Counted from the stretch's first letter, positions 1-8,679 are shown. The stretch is DNA of 64,000 nucleotides from Nonomuraea montanisoli (GCF_013363975.1 NZ_JABWGN010000009.1:124001-188000); one strand, 5' to 3'. A program made the numbers and translations. The notes: a model not told the origin generated them from the sequence alone.

Positions 1-500
1 GTCGAGGCGCGGTCGCGCAGCCCCCGCCCGCGACGGAACTCGTCCGCCGTCGCCTGGAGGTCCGCCGCGCCGACCGGCTCCCCGTCGTCGCCCGCCGCGG
101 CCAGGAGGCACTGGTCGACGATCTCCTGGTACGGCGAGGCGTCCCGCCCCGACAGCGAACGCAGCATGGTCAGCGCCTGCGGCACCGACACGTGCACGCC
201 GTCCACGCTCACCAGGTGCCCCGCCGCCCAGTGCGTCGAGTGGTCGATCAGCCAGGGCACGCCGTCCTCGGGCGGGGCGCTCAAAGCGATCGTGCCCCCG
301 TCCGGATGGTCGAGGAGCAGGTCGTAGTCCACCACGGGGGATCCCGGGCGCCGGTCCACGACGAGCCGCGCGTTGGCGTCCCGGTGTCGCGCTGCCCACG
401 CGTCCGCCGCGCGCCGGGCGTCGGCGACGCCGGAACGGCGGCGCTGCAGCGAGCGCAGGAGCGCCGCCCCGGAGGCCAGGGTCTCGGCGAGATCGGTCAC
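1..500 (-). CDS. PpiC-like peptide maturation protein (partial, runs off left edge)
   Basis: About 166 N-terminal residues are visible; the rest lies outside the window. The GTG start overlaps the stop of the ATP-grasp gene (GTGA), so the two are translationally coupled. The visible part is a charged helical N-terminus, then a segment with WLIDHSTHWAAGHLVSVDG, then a helical stretch near the edge (LQATADEFRRGRGLRD). That last stretch resembles the N-terminal helices of SurA/PpiC-type proteins described as putative peptide maturation proteins beside ATP-grasp ligases. Family placement is from memory of such proteins, not from a search. A role in processing or folding the precursor peptide of this operon is inferred. 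Confidence 0.6.
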   Translation of the reverse strand, partial: MTDLAETLASGAALLRSLQRRRSGVADARRAADAWAARHRDANARLVVDRRPGSPVVDYDLLLDHPDGGTIALSAPPEDGVPWLIDHSTHWAAGHLVSVDGVHVSVPQALTMLRSLSGRDASPYQEIVDQCLLAAAGDDGEPVGAADLQATADEFRRGRGLRDRAS

Positions 501-1591
501 TGTTCCCCTCCGTCGGCGAGCTTGTTCACGCGTCCGTCGGTGAGTTCGTCCATGCGTTCGTCCGCGAGCTTGTTCACGCGTCCGTCGGTGAGTTCGTCCA
601 TGAGCCAGTCCGCGATCGCGTCGCTGACCGGCAGCCCGGCCCACAGCTCGACGAACCCCCACGCGCCGTTGGAGTTCAGCTCCAGGAAGACGTACTCGCC
701 GCCGGGCGTGACGATGAAGTCCAGGGCCGCGTAGGTGAGCCCGACGTCGGCGACCAGGCGCGCGCAGCGCCGCGCCACGTCGGCCGGCAACGCGTGCGGC
801 GCGTACCGGACGCGGTCGTTGTCGTAGTGCCGCCAGTCGTCCCGGGCCGCACGGGAGCCGGACGCGTCGATCTCCGCCGCCAGCACCCGCTCGCCCACCA
901 CGATCACCCGCAGCTCGACGGCCTTGGGGACGTACGGCTGCAGGACGATCGGCTCGTGCCGCACGCGGTGCCGGGAGGTGAGGTGGCGACGGGTGACCAC
1001 GGTCGTGTACGCGCGGTGCTGGACGCCGTCGACCTGGAAGCGGTCGGAGGCGATCTGCTTGGCGACCAGCCGGCCGTCCGCCGCCTCGTAGGCGTCGGCC
1101 AGCGCGGCGGGGTCGTTGGTGTAGGTGGTGTCGGGCACGGTGAAGCCGAGCTCGATCGCCCGGGCCAGGTGGAAGACCTTGTTGTGGGCGCGCAGCTCGT
1201 CGGCGCGGCGGCCGGGCAGCCAGCGGGCGTCCAGCAGGCTCCACACGCCGTCCAGCATGACCTCGGCCTGGAGCCCGGCGTGCGCGCGGTGGCTCGGGTC
1301 GGTCACGGCGGCGGCGGCCTGCGGGCCGCTCGGTCGGCTGCGCCAGACCGCCGTGATCCGCGACAGGTCGACGCTCAGCGTCCCGGTGTCCAGGACCAGG
1401 CGGCGCTCGCCGCCGGTGAACGTCGCCGTGACGCGGCTGCGTCCGGGGTAGTCGCCGTTGTCCCACCACAGCACCGGCGTGCCGCCGCCCGCGGGCTCGT
1501 CCGCGCCCACCAGGTGGGCGCCGCGCCGGCGCAGCGCGGCCAGCACTCGCTCGGCCGCCCCGTCCCCGCGCGCGCTCATGATCATTATCAC
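497..1591 (-). CDS. ATP-grasp ligase of RiPP (graspetide-type) maturation
   Basis: About 364 residues. The N-terminal strand VIMIMSARGDGAAERVLAAL matches the pre-ATP-grasp fold of MvdD-like ligases. The ATP-grasp core has the nucleotide Lys in RLVAKQIASDR, then VLQPYVPKAVELRVIVVG, and the metal ligands in LDFIVTPGGEYVFLELNSNGAWGF. Such enzymes activate Asp/Glu side chains of a precursor peptide and form esters or amides. The GTG at 1591 keeps the first beta strand and has CGGGA upstream; ATG at 1579 or 1585 is possible. The C-terminus carries a duplicated 16-residue block (MDELTDGRVNKLAD) encoded by a 48-bp tandem repeat. It lies between the precursor gene and the PpiC-like gene. Confidence 0.8.
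   Translation of the reverse strand: MIMIMSARGDGAAERVLAALRRRGAHLVGADEPAGGGTPVLWWDNGDYPGRSRVTATFTGGERRLVLDTGTLSVDLSRITAVWRSRPSGPQAAAAVTDPSHRAHAGLQAEVMLDGVWSLLDARWLPGRRADELRAHNKVFHLARAIELGFTVPDTTYTNDPAALADAYEAADGRLVAKQIASDRFQVDGVQHRAYTTVVTRRHLTSRHRVRHEPIVLQPYVPKAVELRVIVVGERVLAAEIDASGSRAARDDWRHYDNDRVRYAPHALPADVARRCARLVADVGLTYAALDFIVTPGGEYVFLELNSNGAWGFVELWAGLPVSDAIADWLMDELTDGRVNKLADERMDELTDGRVNKLADGGEQ
517..603. repeat. 48-bp tandem duplication in the ATP-grasp C-terminus
   Basis: Two copies start at 517 and 565. The shared core runs from CGAGCTTGTTCACGCG through GAGTTCGTCCATG. It adds an in-frame 16-residue block to the end of the ligase, outside the catalytic core. Confidence 0.85.
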
Positions 1592-1640
1592 TGCTCGGTC
1601 CCGTCTCGAACAGCCACCACTGCTCGGTCCCGTCTCGAAC
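1589..1640. repeat. 23-bp direct repeat upstream of the ATP-grasp gene
   Basis: Copies of CACTGCTCGGTCCCGTCTCG plus AAC lie at 1589-1611 and 1618-1640, a period of 29 bp. The first copy overlaps the likely GTG start and its ribosome binding site. The pair lies between the precursor stop and the ligase start and could affect translation; no function is shown. Confidence 0.7.
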
Positions 1641-1720
1641 GGCGCGGCGGAACGCTCTTCGCGTCCCACCGCGCCGTGGTCATCCGATGGCCGTCAGAGG
1701 GCTTCCGGCCGGCTGCTGGA

Positions 1721-1870
1721 TCAGACGAGCCACCACTCGTAGGGCACGTCGTTGAGGGTCCAGGCGCTGACCTCCCACTGCGGCTTGGCGCCGCCGGCCA
1801 CCTGGCCGAGCTCGGCGTCGGTCAGCTCCGCGCCCTCGAAAGGCAGATCGTCAATAGTGATCTTGGACAT
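1721..1870 (-). CDS. RiPP precursor peptide (49 aa), candidate ATP-grasp substrate
   Basis: A 49-residue ORF with a clear ribosome binding site (GAGAGGAAC ahead of ATG). The leader begins MSKITIDDLPFEG and ends ELTDAELGQVAGG, the classic LxxxELxxVxGG double-glycine leader. The core after GG is rich in Trp and acids: WEVSAWTLNDVPYEWW and then LV. It has nucleophile candidates Ser35 and Thr38 (SxxT) and acid candidates Glu33, Asp41 and Glu45, as needed for omega-ester or amide links. It lies directly upstream of the ATP-grasp ligase in the same direction. The peptide is seen directly; its modification is inferred from context. Confidence 0.75.
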   Translation of the reverse strand: MSKITIDDLPFEGAELTDAELGQVAGGAKPQWEVSAWTLNDVPYEWWLV

Positions 1871-1982
1871 GTCGTTCCTCTCGTCCGCCGCGGGGCGCAC
1901 TGCCGGCCCCCGGCTGCACTGAGGACCCTAGAAAGGGACACTTGTCGACGACTTGGGATTTACTGGTAGAGGTTTGCGGAAA

Positions 1983-2009
1983 TGTCCCAACCGAAAACCG
2001 GTCGGGACA
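1983..2009. promoter_or_regulatory. Palindrome in the precursor/methyltransferase divergent region
   Basis: TGTCCCAACCG and CGGTCGGGACA form 11-bp arms with one mismatch around a 5-nt AAAAC spacer. It lies between two divergent genes, about 113 bp upstream of the precursor start and 100 bp upstream of the methyltransferase start. It could be an operator for either; the regulator is unknown. Confidence 0.45.
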
Positions 2010-2108
2010 GTGGACTCCAAGTGCGCGAACCTTTACGTTCGGTAATGGCGACGCAAAGTGTTTGCTACAGTACGGTGCGTATCCACGCCCTCTCCCCTAG
2101 GAGTCCGC

Positions 2109-2963
2109 GTGCTCGACACCGACCTGGACCTCGTGCTCCGGCTCGACCTCGACGTCGTCCAGACCAGCGACATCGCCGCCGCCGTCAGGGCTCAGGAGTG
2201 CGCGCTGCCCGAGCCGATGCTCGCCGACCCGTACGCGCACCTGTTCGTCGACGACGCCACCGTGCGCAGGGCGCGGGCGCTCGACCTGATCGGCATGACC
2301 CGCGGCGCGGTGGCCATCCGGGGCAGGTTCGGCGACGAGGCGCTGGCCGGGGCCGTGGCGCGCGGGGTGCGGCAGGTGGTCGTGCTCGGCGCCGGCTGTG
2401 ACACCCGGGCCTGGCGCTGCGCCCTGCCCGCCGATCTCGTCCTGTTCGAGGTGGACGGCGACCCCCGGCGGCAGCGGGCCAAGGTGCGCATGCTGGCCGC
2501 CGCCGGGGCGCTCGCGCACCGGCACCACCGCGTGGTCACCGCCGACCTGACCCGGCGCTGGTGCGGGCATCTGCTGGAGGCCGGGTTCGACCCCGGGGCG
2601 CCCACCCTGTGGCTGGCCGAGGGCCTGACCTGCTTCTTCGGCGGCACGGCCCTGGACCGGCTGGCCGCCGACCTGTCGGCCGTCTCGGCGCCGGGCTCCG
2701 CGCTGGTGGCCGACGTCACGGGGTCCGGCTGCTACACCGCGGGCCACGGCGACCGGTTCGTCGCCTACATGCGCGCGCTCGGCGCGTTCAGCGGCCCCGT
2801 CGACCCGCGCGCCTGGCTGGGCCCGTACGGGTGGCGGGTCGAGACCTACGACAGCGGCATGCTGGCCGACGGCCGCTGCCCGTGGCTGCCCGGCCCCGTC
2901 CCGGAGCGGCTGCTGAGCTCGCAGCACGGGTTCCTCTACGTCCACGCGTACTTGGAGGAGTAG
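2109..2963 (+). CDS. SAM-dependent methyltransferase, leucine carboxyl methyltransferase (PPM) family
   Basis: About 284 residues. The SAM motif VVVLGAGCDTRAWR is followed by LVLFEVDGDPRRQRAK, and a later LWLAEGLTCFF segment is typical of the LCM/PPM family that methylates hydroxy or carboxy groups of small molecules. AGGAG at 2099-2103 sits 5 nt before the GTG start, which is why the longer in-frame start at 2058 is rejected. It faces away from the RiPP operon. It could tailor that peptide or be unrelated; no evidence ties it to the anthracycline genes. Confidence 0.75.
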   Translation: MLDTDLDLVLRLDLDVVQTSDIAAAVRAQECALPEPMLADPYAHLFVDDATVRRARALDLIGMTRGAVAIRGRFGDEALAGAVARGVRQVVVLGAGCDTRAWRCALPADLVLFEVDGDPRRQRAKVRMLAAAGALAHRHHRVVTADLTRRWCGHLLEAGFDPGAPTLWLAEGLTCFFGGTALDRLAADLSAVSAPGSALVADVTGSGCYTAGHGDRFVAYMRALGAFSGPVDPRAWLGPYGWRVETYDSGMLADGRCPWLPGPVPERLLSSQHGFLYVHAYLEE

Positions 2964-3037
2964 GGCGCGGGAGAGGAACCACGACACACCGCGCGCGGTG
3001 CCCGGCGGCCGGCCGACGGGGTTCCTAGGGTGCTGAC

Positions 3038-3541
3038 ATGGCGTTCTTCGTCGTCACCTTCCTCGGCCTCGTCGTCGGCGCGCTGCTCCACAGCCTGCTC
3101 GACCGCGCCCCGGCGCGGCGCACCCGGCCCCGCGTGGTCGAGCTGTGGCTGCTGTGGTTCGTGGCCGGCGGCGGGGTGCTGTCGATGCTCGGCGGACTCG
3201 TGCACATCGGCCCGTACGCGCCCGAGGTCGCCGACAGCATCGGGTTCGCGCACAGCGCCTTCCAGTGGGAGGTCGGCTGGGCCGACATCGCCGTCGGCCT
3301 CATCGGGTTCCTGAGCATCTGGAACCGGGGGTCGTTCATGAACGCCGCCGTGATCGCCGTGGCCGTGCTCTACTGGGGCGACGCCGCCGGCCACGTCATG
3401 CAGCTCGCCGCCCACGGCAACACGGCGCCGAACAACGTCTGGACCATCCCCACCGACATCCTCCAGCCGCTGGTCGCGGTCGTCCTCCTCGTCACCTACC
3501 GCCGGTACCAGAGGTCAGGACTCGCGGCCGCCGTTCAGTGA
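3038..3541 (+). CDS. Small integral membrane protein (DUF6790-like)
   Basis: 167 residues with about five hydrophobic segments, near residues 2-20, 38-58, 85-98, 105-125 and 140-160. The conserved-looking block AFQWEVGWADIAVGLIGF and the acid/His pair in GDAAGHVMQL recall DUF6790 proteins of unknown function. It ends 27 nt inside the convergent drrC-like gene. No pathway role can be read from the sequence. Confidence 0.6.
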   Translation: MAFFVVTFLGLVVGALLHSLLDRAPARRTRPRVVELWLLWFVAGGGVLSMLGGLVHIGPYAPEVADSIGFAHSAFQWEVGWADIAVGLIGFLSIWNRGSFMNAAVIAVAVLYWGDAAGHVMQLAAHGNTAPNNVWTIPTDILQPLVAVVLLVTYRRYQRSGLAAAVQ

Positions 3542-5791
3542 CGCGCGCAGGCACTCGGCCGTCAGCGAGTTCTCGGCGTCCAGCAGCGCGCGCGGCGTGC
3601 CCTCGAACATGATCTGCCCGCCCGAGCTGCCACCGCGCGGCCCGAGGTCGATGACCCAGTCGGCGTTCTTGACGACGTCGAGGTTGTGCTCGATGACGAT
3701 GACCGAGTTGCCGGTGTCCACGAGGTGGTTGATGACGGCCATGAGGCTGTCGATGTCTGACATGTGCAGGCCGGTGGTCGGCTCGTCCATGACGTACACG
3801 GTGCCCTTCTTGCCCAGCTCGGTGGCCAGCTTGATGCGCTGGCACTCGCCGCCCGACAGGGTGTTGAGCGGCTGGCCGAGCTGGAGGTAGCCGAGCCCGA
3901 CGTCCACGATCGAGCGCAGCGTCTCGGCGATCTTCGGCTCGCGGGCGAAGAAGTCGGCCGCCTCGGTCGCGCTGAGCGCCAGCACCTCGCTGATGTCGCG
4001 CCCGCGCAGCTTGTAGCTCAGGACCTCCTCGGTGAACCGCTTGCCCGAGCACACCTCGCACAGCGTGATCATCGGGTCCATGAACGCGAGGTCGGTGTAG
4101 ATGACGCCCTCGCCCTGGCAGGCCGGGCACGCCCCGGAGGAGTTGAAGCTGAACAGCGACGCGCTGACCTTGTTGGCCCGGGCGAACAGCCGCCGGATCT
4201 CGTCCATGAACCCGGTGTAGGTCGCCGGGTTGGAGCGCCGGTTGGTGGTCACGGCCGACTGGTCGATGATGACCGCCGAGGGGTGCTGCTCGCGGAAGAC
4301 CTTGTGGATCAGCGTGCTCTTGCCGGAGCCGGCCACGCCGGTGACGACCGTCAGCACGCCGGTCGGGATGTCCACGGTGACGTTCTTGAGGTTGTGCATC
4401 GAGGCGTCGGCGACGGTCAGGTGCCCGGTGGGCTGCCGGAACTCCTCCTTGATCGGCAGCAGCTTGCGCATGCAGGCCCCGGTGAGCGTGTCGGCCCGGT
4501 AGAGGCCCTCGATGTCGCCCTGGTAGACGATCTCGCCGCCGTGGCGCCCGGCCTTCGGCCCGAGGTCGATCACGTGGTCGGCGATCTCGATGACGTCGCG
4601 GTCGTGCTCGACGACCAGCACGGTGTTGCCCTTGTCGCGGAGCTGGCGCATGAGGCTGGTCAGCTTGTAGACGTCGTGCGGGTGCAGGCCGATCGTCGGC
4701 TCGTCGAAGATGTACGCGACCTCGACCAGGGAGCTGTTGAGGTGGCGGATCATCTTGATGCGCTGCGACTCGCCGCCCGACAACGTCGAGGTCTCGCGGC
4801 TGAGGGTGAGGTAGTCGAGCCCGAGGTCGACCATGTGGCCGAGCCGTTCGAGCAGGTTGTCGCGCAGCGTCGTCACCCGGGTCGAGGTGACCTCCCTGAC
4901 GGCCTGCATCAGGTCGCCGATCTCCAGGGCGGAGAACTCGGCGATGTTGCGGCCGTTGATCTGGCAGGCCAGCACCTCCTTGTTGAGCCGCAGGCCGTTG
5001 CAGGTGCGGCAGGCCGACACCGACACGACGCGCTCCAGCGCGGTGCGGTTCTTGGCGCTCATCTCCTCGGGGCTCTTGCGGATGTAGAGCCGGTCGAACT
5101 TGGGGACGAGGCCCTCGTACTTGGAATTGATCTGGCCGCCCTGCCATTCGAGCGGGACGGATCCCTCGGCGCCGTAGAGCAGCGCCTCCCATTCCTTCTT
5201 GGTGTAATCCCCGAGTTTCTTGTCGTTGTCGAACAGGCCGGAATTGGCGTACAACTTCCAGAACCATCCGCCGACCGCGAACGCCGGATGGTCGATGGCC
5301 CCCTCGTTGAGCGAGCGCGACTTGTCGAGGAGTTTGTCGAGGTCGAGCTGGACCCGCCGGCCCAGGCCCTCGCAGTCCATGCACATGCCGGCGGGGTCGT
5401 TGAAGGAGAAGGAGTTGGAGTAGCCGACGTAGGGCTCGCCGGCGCGGGAGAACAGCAGCCGCAGCAGCGCGTACAGGTCGGTGATGGTGCCGACCGTGGA
5501 GCGGGAGTTCCCGCCGATCCGCTTCTGGTTGATGATGATCGCGGTGGACAGGCCCTCGATGGTGTCCGCGTCCGGCTGCCCGTACTTGGGCAGCCGGTTG
5601 CGGACGAACGCGGTGAACGTCTCGTTGAGCTGCCGCTGGGACTCGGCCGCGATGGTGTCGAAAACCAGCGACGATTTCCCCGACCCGGACACACCGGTGA
5701 AAACGGTGATCTCGTGTTTCGGCACCTCGACCGAGAGATTCTTCAGGTTGTTCTCGCGGGCTCCGAGAATCGTGATGTACTTCGGCTGCAT
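3515..5791 (-). CDS. drrC: UvrA-like ABC protein, DrrC-type anthracycline self-resistance
   Basis: 758 residues, much shorter than housekeeping UvrA (about 950). Two ABC modules are visible: Walker A GVSGSGKSSL near the N-terminus and GVAGSGKSTL in the second half, with signatures LSGGESQRIK and LSGGECQRIK. Zinc-type CxxC pairs occur as CMDCEG, CRTCNG, CPACQG and CEVCSG. DrrC of the daunorubicin producer is a DNA-binding UvrA-like protein that protects DNA from the intercalating drug. ATG at 5791 has GGGGAA upstream; the in-frame GTG at 5857 lies inside the operator and is rejected. The promoter region holds the palindrome shared with drrA and the WYL gene. Confidence 0.88.
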   Translation of the reverse strand: MQPKYITILGARENNLKNLSVEVPKHEITVFTGVSGSGKSSLVFDTIAAESQRQLNETFTAFVRNRLPKYGQPDADTIEGLSTAIIINQKRIGGNSRSTVGTITDLYALLRLLFSRAGEPYVGYSNSFSFNDPAGMCMDCEGLGRRVQLDLDKLLDKSRSLNEGAIDHPAFAVGGWFWKLYANSGLFDNDKKLGDYTKKEWEALLYGAEGSVPLEWQGGQINSKYEGLVPKFDRLYIRKSPEEMSAKNRTALERVVSVSACRTCNGLRLNKEVLACQINGRNIAEFSALEIGDLMQAVREVTSTRVTTLRDNLLERLGHMVDLGLDYLTLSRETSTLSGGESQRIKMIRHLNSSLVEVAYIFDEPTIGLHPHDVYKLTSLMRQLRDKGNTVLVVEHDRDVIEIADHVIDLGPKAGRHGGEIVYQGDIEGLYRADTLTGACMRKLLPIKEEFRQPTGHLTVADASMHNLKNVTVDIPTGVLTVVTGVAGSGKSTLIHKVFREQHPSAVIIDQSAVTTNRRSNPATYTGFMDEIRRLFARANKVSASLFSFNSSGACPACQGEGVIYTDLAFMDPMITLCEVCSGKRFTEEVLSYKLRGRDISEVLALSATEAADFFAREPKIAETLRSIVDVGLGYLQLGQPLNTLSGGECQRIKLATELGKKGTVYVMDEPTTGLHMSDIDSLMAVINHLVDTGNSVIVIEHNLDVVKNADWVIDLGPRGGSSGGQIMFEGTPRALLDAENSLTAECLRASLNGGRES

Positions 5792-5849
5792 ATGGTTCCC
5801 CGCCTTCGGATCCGAGTTACATGGCCTCCTGTTCACGCTAGAGGAGAAC

Positions 5850-5868
5850 CCGGTCACTTTCTGACCGC
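5850..5868. promoter_or_regulatory. Candidate WYL-regulator operator, site 1 (drrC promoter)
   Basis: CCGGTCA-CTTTC-TGACCGC followed by AT, about 60 bp upstream of the drrC start. The same architecture recurs upstream of drrA and of the WYL regulator gene, in the same orientation relative to each gene. The binding protein is inferred. Confidence 0.6.
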
Positions 5869-5873
5869 ATATT

Positions 5874-7073
5874 TCAGCGCGGCCGTAACCAGGTGGGCAG
5901 CTCGGTCAGGCGCGCGGTCTGCGAGCCCTTGCGGCCCCAGCGCAGGTCGTCGAACGGCACGGCCAGCCGCGCGTGCGGGAAGTCGTCCCGCAGCACCTGG
6001 ATCATGACCCGCGACTCGAGCTGCGCGAGCTGCTCGCCGATGCAGTAGTGCGCCCCGTCGCCGAAGGTCAGCCGGCGGCTCGCCGGATCCTCGCGGTGCG
6101 CGTTGATGCCCTCGATGTCGATGAGGACCGGCGAGCCCGGCGGCAGCACCGCCCCGCCGAGCACCACCTCCTGCGCGGTGAAGCGCCACAGCGTGTACGG
6201 CACGGGCGGGTGCTCGCGCAGCATCTCCTCCACGAACTCGCCCGCGTCGGCGTCCGGCGCGAGGTGCCCGGCCAGGGTCTCGGCCAGCAGGAACCCGAGG
6301 AACGAGCCCGTCGTGTCGTGCCCGGCGAAGATCAAGCCCATGATCATGTAGACGAGCTTGTCGGGCGGCAGCTCGCCGAACTCGGCCAGGCCCCGCTCGT
6401 ACAGCACCCTGGTCATGGTGTCGGCCGTGCCCTCCATCGCCGACCCGACCGCCTGCGAGAGCAGCTCCTCCAGCGACGAGGTGTCGTACTCCGCGTCGCT
6501 CGCGGTGCCCAGCGCGAGCTGCTTCATCGCGCTGACGGCCTTCCTGGCCATGATCGGGTCGGTCACCGGCACCCCGAGCAGGTCGGAGATCACCAGCAGC
6601 GGGAAGTTGTAGGCGAACCCGTCGATCAGCTCGGCCGGCTGCCCTGAGGCGTCCGAGGCGTCGGCCAGGTCGGTGAACAGGTTGCGGGCGATGGTGGTGA
6701 CGCGGTCCGTCGACGCGGCCAGCCGGCGCGGGTTGAAGGCGGGGGCGTGGACGCGGCGCAGCCGCCGGTGGTCCTCGCCGTCCACCGCGATCAGCGTGTA
6801 CGGCCGGTACTCGGGCTCGGGGTTGTCGAGCCCGTCCTCGATGCCGTGCCACGCCTCCGGCGCCAGCCCCGGGTCCTTGACGAAGCGCGGGTCGGCCAGC
6901 ACCGACTTGGCCAGCGTGAAGTCCGTGACCACCCACACCGGGCCGCCCGCGGGCGCCTGCGCCCGCACCAGCGGCCCGCCGGCCCGCAGCTCGTCGTGCA
7001 CCTGCGGCTTCTCCCGCATCGACTGCATCGGGCACTCGAACGGATTGACCTCGACCACGGGCTCGGCGCTCAT
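5874..7073 (-). CDS. Cytochrome P450 monooxygenase
   Basis: 399 residues. The I-helix oxygen motif is AGHDTT, the ExxR motif is in EEMLREHPPVPYTLWRF, and the heme loop is FGDGAHYCIGEQLA with the cysteine ligand present. It is a class I bacterial P450 that needs ferredoxin and a reductase; no ferredoxin gene is nearby. The ATG overlaps the stop of the VOC gene (ATGA), placing it last in the ACP-SDR-VOC-P450 operon. A role in oxidising the anthracycline aglycone or a sugar is inferred. Confidence 0.9.
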   Translation of the reverse strand: MSAEPVVEVNPFECPMQSMREKPQVHDELRAGGPLVRAQAPAGGPVWVVTDFTLAKSVLADPRFVKDPGLAPEAWHGIEDGLDNPEPEYRPYTLIAVDGEDHRRLRRVHAPAFNPRRLAASTDRVTTIARNLFTDLADASDASGQPAELIDGFAYNFPLLVISDLLGVPVTDPIMARKAVSAMKQLALGTASDAEYDTSSLEELLSQAVGSAMEGTADTMTRVLYERGLAEFGELPPDKLVYMIMGLIFAGHDTTGSFLGFLLAETLAGHLAPDADAGEFVEEMLREHPPVPYTLWRFTAQEVVLGGAVLPPGSPVLIDIEGINAHREDPASRRLTFGDGAHYCIGEQLAQLESRVMIQVLRDDFPHARLAVPFDDLRWGRKGSQTARLTELPTWLRPR

Positions 7074-7843
7074 GACACCACCGAGAACCCTGCGCCGTGC
7101 GGGTCGAGCAGGTCGGCCCGGCGTCCCAGCGGCGTGTCGGCGGGCGCGTTCTCCACGGACCCGCCCAGCTCGACGGCCTTGCGCGCCGTCGCGTCGCAGT
7201 CCTCCACGCCGAACGTGACCGCCCAGTACGGCCGCACCGCCCCGGTCTCGCCCAGCTTGCGCACGCCGCCCACCGTCTTCCCGGCCACCTGCCAGACGGG
7301 GGAGCCGTCGCCCGGCGCGGTGGTCAGGCCCATCGTGTCGCGGTAGAACGCGGCCGAGCCCTCCACGTCCGTGGTGACCAGCTCCACCCAGCGCACCGAG
7401 CCGGGCTGCCCGATCAGCTCGGCGCCCTTCATGGCCATCGGCTCCCACACGGCGAACGCGGCGCCGGCCGGGTCGGCGTAGACGGCCATCTTGCCCAGGC
7501 CCATGACCTCCATCGGGGTCATGATGGTCTCCCCGCCGGCCTTCGGCGCCCGCTCGTTGAGCGCCTCGGCGTCGTCGGTGGTGAAGTAGACGGTCCAGAT
7601 GGCCGGCATGCCCTGCTGCCCGTCCGGGCCGTACGGGCGGTGGTAGGGGGTGTCGATCTGGTGGTAGGCGACGGCCGCGACGAGCTTGCCGTCGCGGTGG
7701 AAGGTCGTGTAGCCGCCGGCCTCGGGCTCGCTGATCTCGGTCGCCGTCCAGCCCAGCAGCCCGGTGTAGAAGGCCACCGAGGCCGCCACGTCCGGCGAGC
7801 CCAGGTCGAACCAGGACGGCGAGCCGGGAGCGTAAGTCGTCAC
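7070..7843 (-). CDS. Two-domain VOC (glyoxalase/bleomycin-resistance fold) protein
   Basis: 257 residues with two VOC modules. The first begins PSWFDLGSPDVAASVAFYTGLLGWT, the second WVELVTTDVEGSAAFYRDTMGLT. Such proteins occur in aromatic polyketide clusters as oxygenases, cyclase helpers or binding proteins. The ATG overlaps the SDR stop and its stop overlaps the P450 start. The exact reaction cannot be read from the sequence. Confidence 0.75.
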   Translation of the reverse strand: MTTYAPGSPSWFDLGSPDVAASVAFYTGLLGWTATEISEPEAGGYTTFHRDGKLVAAVAYHQIDTPYHRPYGPDGQQGMPAIWTVYFTTDDAEALNERAPKAGGETIMTPMEVMGLGKMAVYADPAGAAFAVWEPMAMKGAELIGQPGSVRWVELVTTDVEGSAAFYRDTMGLTTAPGDGSPVWQVAGKTVGGVRKLGETGAVRPYWAVTFGVEDCDATARKAVELGGSVENAPADTPLGRRADLLDPHGAGFSVVS

Positions 7844-8679
7844 AATGATTCCCTTTCACTGATGGCGGCGGCGCTGGCGTCCCAGAGCCGCGCGGCGAGC
7901 TCGGGGTCGGCCGCCGGCCCCTTGGCCGGGTGCGGCCGTCTGTCCATGTAGTAGCCGCCGGACTCGATCCCCTCGGCCGGGGCCGTGGCCAGCCACAGCA
8001 GCGTGTCCGCGGCCCGGTCGGGGGTGCGCAGCAGCGGGTTGAAGCGGAAGTACCAGGACGCGATCGTGCCCCGGCCGATGAGCGTGCGGACCTCTCCCGG
8101 ATGGAAGCTGGCGGCCAGCACGTCGGGCCAGCGCCGGGCCGCCTCGGCGGCGAACAGGATGCCGGCCAGCTTGGACGTGCCGTACGCCCGTCCCGCGCTG
8201 TAGCGGCCGCGCTCGGTCTTGAGGTCGCCGGGGTCCAGCCGGCCCGTGGTGTACGCGTCGGAGGAGGTGACGACGATCCGCCCGCCGGACAGCCGCTCGC
8301 GCAGGAGATGGGCCAGCAGGAAGCCGGACAGGTGGTTGACCTGGAACGTGCTCTCGAACCCGTCGGCCGTGACCGTGCGCGTCCGGAACATCGCGCCCGC
8401 GTTGCTCGCCAGCACGTCCACGTGCTCGAAGCGGCCCCGCAGGTCCTCGCCGGCGGCGCGCACGTCGTCGAACCGGGCGAAGTCGACCCCCACCCCGTAC
8501 GGCTTGACCTGGCCGACCTCGGTCAGCTCGCTGAGGACGTCCTTGAGCCTGGCCGGGTCGCGCCCGACGGCGACCACCTCGGCCCCGCGGCGGGCGAAGC
8601 CGACGGCCGCAGAGCGCCCGATCCCCGAGGTGGCGCCCGTGACCACCACCGTGCGGCCGGCCATGTCCCGGGCGGTCAC
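7840..8679 (-). CDS. Short-chain dehydrogenase/reductase
   Basis: 279 residues. The cofactor motif is TGATSGIG, the active-site Tyr-Lys pair is in YGTSKLAG, and the Ser is in VVTSSDAY. It resembles retinol-dehydrogenase-like SDRs more than ActIII ketoreductases. The GTG start overlaps the ACP stop (GTGA); an internal ATG lies five codons later. It is translated in a coupled set with the ACP and VOC genes. The substrate is probably an intermediate of the polyketide or sugar, which is inferred. Confidence 0.78.
   Translation of the reverse strand: MTARDMAGRTVVVTGATSGIGRSAAVGFARRGAEVVAVGRDPARLKDVLSELTEVGQVKPYGVGVDFARFDDVRAAGEDLRGRFEHVDVLASNAGAMFRTRTVTADGFESTFQVNHLSGFLLAHLLRERLSGGRIVVTSSDAYTTGRLDPGDLKTERGRYSAGRAYGTSKLAGILFAAEAARRWPDVLAASFHPGEVRTLIGRGTIASWYFRFNPLLRTPDRAADTLLWLATAPAEGIESGGYYMDRRPHPAKGPAADPELAARLWDASAAAISERESL

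Noticed and set aside
192..1969. Long plus-strand ORFs opposite the RiPP operon
   Set aside because: They are Arg/Val/Gly-rich mirror frames of the ATP-grasp gene, typical of high-GC DNA.
3764..6007. 747-codon plus-strand ORF opposite drrC
   Set aside because: Shadow frame of the UvrA-like gene with biased composition and no domain.
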